In this document: positions 56,818 through 64,000 of the stretch, piece after piece
Numbering within the stretch: the first letter of the stretch is position 1
Layout: each line of letters begins with the position of its first letter
DNA from: Polytrichum commune
Taxonomy: Eukaryota > Streptophyta > Polytrichopsida > Polytrichales > Polytrichaceae
Reading direction: 5' to 3'
Assembly (NCBI GenBank): GCA_950295325.1
Contig: OX485805.1
Location: 55,516,758-55,580,757 of the forward strand
DNA length: 64,000 nt
Made by a program: the position numbers and the translations under genes
The notes under the pieces: model-generated
Told to the model about the DNA's origin: nothing
Seen by the model: the letters and a program-made list of their open reading frames with translations, nothing else
The model's database searches: none

Positions 56818-57830
56818 GCAGCTACTGGGGCTGACACCCAGACAACTGCTATTCATTGCATACACCCTGTTGGCGTTCTAACTGCCAACGGCCAATACTC
56901 TACCCTCTCCCCTATTAAGGGCAGGGCGTTACTTTGGGAAGATGACGTTTAAACACCAAGTTAGTTAGCCGCGCCGCAGACATCACTAAGTCAAACCAAT
57001 CTATTTAAGTTGCAAGGTGATATTATTAACTAGACTGTTTGGCTACAACCCTCCTTTACCGGCACCAATATCGGGGGTGCAAACAACAATTGCAGCCACC
57101 AACATTCCATAGTTCCACACATGTGTGCAAGATGCTGATCTAGCAGCACTCAACAACACGGACGAAAAAGGTTTCTTTGCATGTTTCATGAATGCTGGAG
57201 TCTCTAGACTTAGCATTGTGGACTTCCATGCTATGATCGGGGAGAACCGGCAGTTAGTTACAGACGAACCAGTTGAGTTTGAGAAATAACCGGCCGGTTG
57301 AGGTTCAAGACTGTAGGCAAATTACGGATCATTTTAGAGGAATTTATAGAAGAATATACCCCAATTTTCATAAATGAAGTCCGAAGGATGTCAACATGTA
57401 ACCAGATGGACTTGCAAACACTAGGATCTCGACGGATTATTATGCCCAAACAATCTCCCCCGATCACTGCTTCCATGTTTGTAACAGCTACTTCAGACAA
57501 AGACGAAACAGTAGCTAGGCTAAGGTCAGCTCAGTCCAGGCTGCCTGCACTACTAATTGAAGACGAACTCAAAGTCCAAAAACTGGCCCATTTGGCTCAG
57601 AAGGTGGACGCAATTCTGAAGTTAGTGAATATGCCGGCAATGTTGCTGGGCCAGATCTTCACCAGGGTACAGACACACACCCTCTGTTTGCAAAACTCAA
57701 AATCTCTACTACTGGTATATGCGTCTTGAGTATTTTAGTAAGGTGGTATAATCTTTACAGCTACTGGGGCTAACACCCGGCTAGAGCTCTAGCTGCGAAC
57801 GGTCAATACTCCCCCGTCACTGAGGCGCTG
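56818..57830 (+). repeat. Direct repeats flanking an unassigned ORF
   Basis: A block beginning cagctactggggctgacacc at about 56818 recurs at about 57759 as cagctactggggctaacacc. In both places related text follows (gccaacggccaatactctac and gcgaacggtcaatactcccc). Between them a plus-strand frame (57298-57729, 143 codons) contains VARLRSAQSRLPALLIEDEL and a Leu/Ala-rich helix but no known domain. The arrangement could be the ends of a small LTR-like element or debris of one. Confidence 0.4.
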
Positions 57831-57899
57831 TGAATGAACCTCTTCATTTCGCGAGCATGGTGCATCCGGACCGTCGATCCATCAAGGCCCATCCAAGGG

Positions 57900-57996
57900 C
57901 CTCAATGATCCTAGGTGGCGAGGGGGGTGGGGTGGTGCTTGCCACCAAGGTAGGTGGGGGCCGGGGTGGTGCTTGCCACCAAGGCGGGGTGGGGCC
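57900..57996. repeat. Short GC-rich tandem duplication
   Basis: A unit of about 43 bp with gggtggtgcttgccaccaag and a following G-rich run occurs twice in tandem. It is much more GC-rich than its surroundings. Confidence 0.6.
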
Positions 57997-58068
57997 GTGG
58001 GCCTCATGTCTTTTTTCGGGAAGGCCGGCTTTAGGGTGGTGTCGGACCACTTCTAGCATTACCGGCCC

Positions 58069-59288
58069 CTAGAGTGGATCCTCACCTTGATGAAGTGGAG
58101 AGAAGGTTGGGCGCTAGTCAATTGGAATTCCAAGAGGCCATGATTAAGCAAATGCAAAGTCTTACGGATCAAATGTCTTTGGTGATCAAGAGCCAACAAC
58201 CGGGTCCGCCTCCTCCGGTCGAGTCGGGTAGACATTCATCGGGATTGTAGTGTGTTCAATGTCGCCAACCGGGCCACACTCGTCAGTTTTGTAGAAGTGA
58301 CCAAAACCGTGATCAAAGACGAAACGGTGGTCCATCTTCACAAAACCAACGAGGCCAAGGACAACCTCAATATGGACAATGCAACAATAGAGGACCTACT
58401 TCTAGAGGTCAAGGTGGTCAAAACGTGGAGAAGAGGGAGTTCCATCCATTTTGTGGGAGATGGCATGCATATGGTCAATGTTGGTCCGAGGGACAAGGTC
58501 ATGGTTGTAGTAATTGTGGAGGAAACCATCCTTCAGACGAATGTCGCCAACCGGATAAGGTTATTAGTGTGAATTATCCGGTCGCCAATCCACAACAACA
58601 AGCGAGGGACAACATGAGGGGAGCTAGACCTCAAGGTGGAGCACCGAATGAGCTTAGGCCACCGAATTTGTATTACGACCATAGTAATGCGAGACAAACT
58701 TCTCATCCGCCGGCGGGATTGCAAACGGCGAATGGTTACATTCCGATTCAAGGTAGGCAAGGAGGTCCATCAAACTTCGACAACCTGCATCAACCTCCTC
58801 CTACGGATCCGGGTCTGTCTAATTTTCAAGATGTGAGGTTTATGGATGGTGTAGTGGAGCCATATCATGAGGACACTCTTCCTCTCCAAATGGAGATTGG
58901 AGAGGAGCAAGGTCAATGGCCTCCACACATCTATAAGTTGAAGAGTCTAGGGGATGAGGTTACTCAAGAAGCACCAGCATTAGCGGTTACCATTAGAGCT
59001 AGAAAATGGAAGGCTCCATTAGAGGTAGACGTAGAGGGTCAAAAGGAGTATTCTTCGGATGAGGCTCCTAACCTTTCTGAATTAGATAGGGTAGCTAGAG
59101 TAGCTAGGAGGGCTACTAGGGAATTAGAGAGGAAGAATATCATTCTTCATGATAGAAAGAGGCCTAATATCATTCATGATTTGGAGGGTAGTGAGATGGG
59201 AGAATGGGAAGGACCAAAAATTCCTTTGGATGAGTTTGATGGTGTTGGCAATGCCAAGGTGGAGAGAGCGAGTGGCTACGATTTGTGA
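58069..59288 (+). pseudogene. gag C-terminus and nucleocapsid of a gypsy deletion derivative
   Basis: Plus-strand frame with DPHLDEVERRL, a Gln-rich helix (MIKQMQSLTDQMSLVIKSQQ), a stop at 58248-58250, then a clear knuckle CVQCRQPGHTRQFC and a second, CSNCGGNHPSDEC, with FCGRWHAYGQC between. A Pro/Gln-rich linker and an acidic segment (SSDEAPNLSELDRVARVARR) follow, ending in TGA at 59286. It is a Ty3/gypsy gag-pro polyprotein, distinct in sequence from the young element at 25693-41450. Confidence 0.75.
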
Positions 59289-60139
59289 GCCGATCTTAAC
59301 TCAGTTAAAGCCGATATTACCTTTGGACAATTGTTGGAGATTTCACCCGTGGCTAGAAAAACGCTCAAAGAATGAATGCCGGTGACTAGGAGGACTAGAA
59401 AGACTAAGGTGTCGGCTAGAGTTCAAATTCATGAGGAAAGACGGGATGTCAAACCAATTGAGATTGAGGTTATGGTAGTGGACAAGGTAATTCCTAATGT
59501 GTTAGTGGATGGAGGTAGTGGTTTGAACATCTTTCCGGATCATACCATGAAGAGGTTGGGCCTTAGTCTTACGGGTCCGTCACTTTCATCATCAATATGG
59601 CGAATCAAAGTCCGGCCGTGCCATTGGGAATGATAAAGGATTGTAGGATTAGTACCGGAGAAGAAGAATATGTGGTCACTTTTCATGTCATCAAAATGTA
59701 TTCTAACAAGGATATGTTTCCCCTCTTGTTGGGAAGACCTTGGTTGAGAATGTCAAATGCCATAGTAGATTGGGAAGGAGTAAAACCATCTATTACGTAT
59801 GGTCCGGAGGATAATAGAGTCAAAATTCGCATAGGAACATGTGGTGGTTGGATTAGACAAGATATTGTTTCATCTTCGGAAGATAAAGATGATGCCAAGG
59901 AGGATAACGAGAAGGAAGATGCATTGGTAGGAAGAGTTCATTTGGGAGGTCACGGAAGGCCCATTTACAAGGGATCGGGTAATCTAGGTCCTAGTTTTTA
60001 TAATCATTGGAATGATGGGAAGTATGTCCAATGGTTGAGAGATTATCCGGAGTCGGAATTCGATATTATGACCATGTCCCACCATCCATGCTTAAGCGAT
60101 AACATTCTTAGTGCACGTAGTGAAGAATATTCCTTGTGA
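59289..60139 (+). pseudogene. Aspartic protease region of the gypsy deletion derivative, frameshifted
   Basis: The plus strand continues the gag frame past stops (59286 and near 59364) to VLVDGGSGLNIFP (protease active site, DGG form) at about 59497-59535, then shifts frame at about 59590-59620. The second frame (59597-60139) carries FPLLLGRPWLRMSNAIVDWE, the conserved protease end, then an acidic linker. The neighbouring text GPSFYNHWNDGKYVQWL is not a domain I recognise. Confidence 0.7.
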
Positions 60140-61010
60140 GAACCTTGTGAGGTGCTCACCGAGGAAGAGTGGATTTTAGGGGGATTGACACCTTGGGTGG
60201 ATAGTATGGAAGAAAATGATGTAAACTTAGTACATGTGGATGGGACTCAAGATGAGGAAGCTATTATGGAAGCGGATAAGTTAGAGGAGCCGTTGCACTT
60301 TAAGACTACGTCAACGAGAATTGTGGTTGGGCAAGATGTCAAGGATTATCCTCATGTACCGCCGGATTGGTATAGAAACAAAGATGAGCAAGATCATGTG
60401 ACGGAAGCGGATTCGAATTATGTAGATGTCCCAATTAGAGTTAAACATTGGGTGTTAGGGTGGTCATCTTGCGACCCACAAGAATGTTGGGTTGAAATTT
60501 GTAAAGTATGGGTGAAAGATGAAATCATGATTCAATTGGGGTACCAACAATGTTCCATCGAAATGTCTGATGATGAAGAGGGAAACCAAAGTTATTCTAG
60601 TTCTAGAGGAAGGTTGCCTAGACATCGATCTAGTTTGAAATGGAGTCTCCGAACATGGCTATAGGTTCACGCCTTACTGAGAGTCGATCATTGAAAGATA
60701 GATTGACCGATTTGGAGGAGTTTGATGACAGACGAAGAATGGCGGCTCAACACATCGAGGCGATTCAACGTCCACGAAAGATCATCTTCGACAAAAGACA
60801 TAAGAAGAGGGCACTACGACCGGGGATGATGGTGATGATTTAAGATGCTAAAAAACTTGAATTTCCGGGTAAGTTTGATGCGGTTTGGTTGGGCCCCTAC
60901 CTTGTCCGCGAAGTATTTCCAAACAATTCCATGCAATTGGAAACATTGAATGGGGAGAGCTTTCCAACTCGGACCGCGGGGAGTAGGTGCAAGGAGTATC
61001 GAGCTTGAAA
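60140..61010 (+). pseudogene. Integrase C-terminal tail fused near the protease: RT, RNase H and integrase core missing
   Basis: After 60152-60664 (acidic frame with VDVPIRVKHWVLGWSSCDP, unassigned), the plus strand encodes RRRMAAQHIEAIQRPRKIIF, then KRALRPGMMVMI, a stop, FPGKFDAVWLGPYLVREVF and GESFPTRTAGSRCKEY. This is the GPF/GPY module at the end of gypsy integrase. Only about 500 bp separate it from the protease, so some 2.5-3 kb of pol coding sequence is absent. The element cannot move by itself. Confidence 0.7.
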
Positions 61011-61071
61011 GACAACTTGCCTTCGAAGCAAGAGATTCGGGATCCATCTTCCGATGGTCGCCAATTATATG

Positions 61072-62750
61072 AGCCCAAAATGAGTGTTCATATTGGTTTA
61101 TGTTTAGAATTTATTTAGAATTGGATTTGGAGTGTTATTGAAACAATCAAAAGTATAAAAAGAGTGAGGTTTGGTGTGGTTTATGTTTTAGGCCTTGTGA
61201 GCCCAAATTGATGCCCACATTGGTTGTTAACACTTGTAAAACATTACAAGTGGTGTTTTGGTGATTTATGATTATTCACAAAAATATAAAAAGAGTGAAG
61301 CTTGAAGAAAGCTTAGTTTGAAGCATTAGGCTTTTGTGGAGTGGATTTAAGTAGGAGAAGGACAAACCTTGGTAAAGTGTGGTGGGTAGAAAGCCAAAGT
61401 TAGTTAAATGTTTGAATTAGGATCCTTGTTGATCATTTGAATGAGGAAGGCTTAGGAGATAGGATTAGAGCCTACAAAGTAGGAGGACATCTCGAGGGCT
61501 TATCGTGAGCCTTAAGGGTGCTCACCCCCTCAAACTCACTATATAATCTCTCATTCTTCCCTCACTCATCCTCTCTTCCCTTCGTGCTCCAAGGCACCCC
61601 ACGTGTTATAAGTGTGGGTGTGTTGGAAGCAAGATTGGAGCACATGTGTGTGCTTAGTTTTTAGTTGGAGAGCCAAGGCTAGTTGGCCTTGAAGAGGGCT
61701 TGACCTCTTGTTAGAATTAGTTTTGGTGTGAATAATTTTAAGATATTTTATCGCTTCAAGTTGTAGTATTTGAGTTCACATTTTTTGGGTATTTCTTGAG
61801 TAGACTAGGTTGTAAGGGGCATAACTTCCGAGCAAAAGAAGATACTTCGTTGAAATTTAGAGGGTTAGTAAACAACTTGTTTATATGAACATGGTCAAAA
61901 TCTGAGGATGTTTGGAGTACTGGAGCAGCAGTTATGACATTCTGAACTTCGCCTACATTTTTGAGCTGAAATGGGCATAACTCCTGGACAGAGGCTTCGA
62001 AACGCATGAAATTTTGAGGGATGCTTTGTTCTTAGGTTTCCTAGTTGTGATACAAATTTCAAGTCATTCCGAGTAGATGAGAAGGAGATATATCATTCTG
62101 AAGTGTTTTCAAGAGTTGCAGACTAAAAAGGCCATAACGTTTTGGAAAAAAATGAAAATAGTTTGAAATTTCAGGGGGTCATAAACAATTAGTTTTTGTG
62201 ATTGCTCCCAAAATTTGAAGTTCTTTGGAGCCTGTGAGAGGAAGTTATGACATTCTGAAATCTGGGTAGACTGACACACTAAAATGGTCATAACTGTCGG
62301 ACAGAAAATGGGATAGGCTCACAAATTGGTGAGATGTTTTTTGCTTTGTCTCCCTAGTTACAGATAAAATTTAAGGACAATAAGTAACAAGTATTAATCA
62401 ATACTTAAACTTGTGTAATTCATGGAATGAATAAGCGAGAACTCATGTAGTAGTGTGGAGTCGACGGCAAGGACTCGCTTCACAAGAGGGATATCTTTGA
62501 AGGCATGCGTGGCCAAAGCGGCTGGGTGGACTTTAGAGAAGTACAAGGATGTGACATTACCCGAGATTAAGGAGTGTAAGAAGACATAGTATAGACTTGG
62601 CTAAGTTGTGTATATTCCAACGATAGATTGGAATCATACATTGTGTTACAAAGAGAGAAATCTCTACATGTCATTATAAACTTCTCCATTCGGGCTAGGA
62701 CGAAATTGAAGGGTGGAGGCTTTTTGGTGACAGTCCTTAAGCCTATTTTG
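61072..62750 (+). mobile_element. LTR-like 3' block A with ~157-bp tandem repeats
   Basis: This follows the integrase tail, where a 3' LTR is expected; a possible start is tgagcccaaaatgag at 61072. Near its start a segment with tataaaaagagtgar occurs twice (about 61156 and 61288) after related text (tgagcccaaa.tga). The middle holds about 3.5 diverged units of ~157 bp, marked by ggcataact/ggccataacg at about 61816, 61973, 62130 and 62286. The ends match block B at 62751-64000. No clean LTR termini were found. Confidence 0.5.
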
Positions 62751-64000
62751 TGTGGTTAAGTAGAAGCTAAGTGATATTAGGGAGTGTTGTGGTTAAGTGA
62801 GTAGTGGTTGATGAAGCAAGAGGAAGGTCATTGGATTTAAATGTTTGAATTAGAACAGGCTCTTGTTGGTTTAGGAGTTGAGGGCTTAGTGGATAAGATA
62901 AGAGCCTATTAAGAAGGAGAGGATCAAGGAGCTTGTGGGCTTGGGGTGTGCCCACCTCTCTCCTCCCTTCTCCTCTTATCTCCCCCTCTCTCAATTTTCT
63001 TCTCTCTTTTTGGTTCTTCATTTCTTCACTCTCTCCTTAAGGGGGTGGGAGTTTGTGAGAGTGTGTGTGTGTGGTGGTGTGTGCTTGATGTAGTGTGGTA
63101 GAGAATGTAGTTGAGTAGAGAAAGCTTAGAAAAGTTTAGTTAATTAAAGAAGGCTTAGAAAAGTTTAATTGATTAAAGGGTACTTAGAAGATTTAGTTAA
63201 TTAAAGGGCACCTAGACAATTAGTTTATTAAGTCTAGGACGGAGTTTAGTGGTTGCAGCAGCTGGATTAAGCTTGGGACGAGGTTCAACTGGTGGCAGCA
63301 GCTGGATTAAGCCTGGGACGAGGTTCAACTGGTGGCAGCAACTGGATTAATCCCAGGACAGAGTTCTACTGGTGGCAGCAACTGGGTTAATCCCAGGACA
63401 GAGTTTAGTGGGGCAGCAGCTGGATTAATCCCAGGACAGAGTTTAGTGGTTGCAGCAACTGGATGAAGCCTGGGACGGAGTTTAGCTGTGGCAACAACCT
63501 GAATTAATGAGCCGAGGTGGTAACTATACTATGGAGCAGCTAGACTAAGGGGTAGTTAGGATGATGGGGTAGCTAGGTAGTTAGCTATTCGCGTAACCAA
63601 GGTTGTAATCGTGTGGGAGAATTGATAGAGAGTGAGAAAGTAGTACCACTAGAGAATAGCGTTTTTTAACGCTTGTATCCTCTCTATGGAATAAACTAAG
63701 TGCACAAGTTGATGGAAAGTGTGAAGGAGTCTCGCGATGGCGAGACAAGAAAAATCAAGACTAAAAGAGCAAGAGGAATATCCTTAAGGGCATGTGTAGC
63801 CAAGGCCGCGGGTTGGACCCTTGAGAAGGCCAATGCCCTACCTATTCAAGAGGTTAACATTAATAAAACATCATGACTTTAAGTAAGGTGTGAGCTCATT
63901 GAGATGGAAGTTACATCTCATGTTATCATGAGTTGTGGTATAACACATGTGATTCTCAAAACCATCACCCGGACTAGGACGCTTAAGGGTGGTGGGTTTG
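62751..64000 (+). mobile_element. LTR-like block B, related to block A, runs off the window
   Basis: Its start (taaatgtttgaattaga..., ataagagccta, gtgcccacc) and end (ggaatatccttaagggcatg, tagccaaggccg, ggactaggacg) match block A at 61415-61525 and 62490-62705. The middle is different: ~30-bp repeats with cttagaaaagttta(g/a)tt(a/g)att at 63117-63230, and a 40-bp minisatellite at 63237-63511. It is probably an LTR of a related element. Confidence 0.45.
63237..63511. repeat. 40-bp minisatellite, seven units
   Basis: Units begin at 63237, 63276, 63316, 63356, 63396, 63434 and 63473 (38-40 bp each). The consensus starts ggacrgagttyaactggtgg and continues cagcagctggattaa(t/g)cc. Units 2-4 are nearly identical; the outer ones are diverged. 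Confidence 0.9.

Noticed and set aside
57844-58072. Gly/Pro-rich ORFs on both strands
   Set aside because: They are the product of a GC-rich tandem duplication.

Overview
The window is nuclear DNA of a land plant. It is AT-rich, has short-intron genes with GT-AG junctions, a plant-type TCX/CPP (Tesmin/TSO1-like CXC) gene, a plant seed-maturation (SMP/LEA) exon, receptor-kinase remnants and many plant-type transposons. I cannot name the species or clade from the sequence alone. Two host genes are supported, both on the minus strand in the first 12 kb. The other ~52 kb is mostly transposable-element sequence, much of it nested.

Layout. 1-0.7 kb: first exon of an SMP-type LEA gene that runs off the left edge, with an ABRE-like promoter block upstream. 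5.6-11.7 kb: a complete ten-exon gene for a TCX5/6-like CXC-domain protein (637 codons plus stop). Every junction keeps the reading frame and both CXC motifs are intact. 12.3-17.0 kb: several miniature elements, including an inverted-repeat element at 12.33-12.66, two copies of a family with G-tract termini and exact 8-bp target duplications, and a Tourist-like element with TTA duplications.

15.3-44.7 kb is best read as one old, decayed plus-strand Ty3/gypsy element broken by later insertions. Its pieces, in order, are a 5' LTR relic, protease, RT/RNase H, integrase, a PHD-finger-like segment, a polypurine tract and a 3' LTR. The insertions are a G-tract element in the 5' LTR, a Harbinger-like element inside RNase H, a 3.0-kb terminal-inverted-repeat element, a young 15.8-kb minus-strand Ty3/gypsy element inside integrase, and a second Harbinger-like element in the 3' LTR.

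The young element (25693-41450) has two 1791-bp LTRs that differ at two positions by eye, a 5-bp duplication (gtccc), a tRNA-Asp-type primer binding site and a polypurine tract. In its own 5'-3' order it carries two small leader ORFs (one with a CCHC knuckle), gag, an in-frame TAA, four zinc knuckles plus protease, a -1 overlap with a canonical slippery heptamer, RT-RNase H-integrase, a 2.2-kb spacer and a large coiled-coil ORF. Its LTRs and spacer are filled with a near-palindromic decamer family around GACTATAGTC, the most unusual pattern in the window.

44.8-63.9 kb holds relics: an RNase H-like fragment in very G-poor DNA, a receptor-like kinase pseudogene with altered catalytic motifs, a SINE candidate, a gypsy deletion derivative that keeps gag, protease and the integrase tail but lacks RT, and two related LTR-like blocks with different tandem repeats (about 157 bp and about 40 bp).
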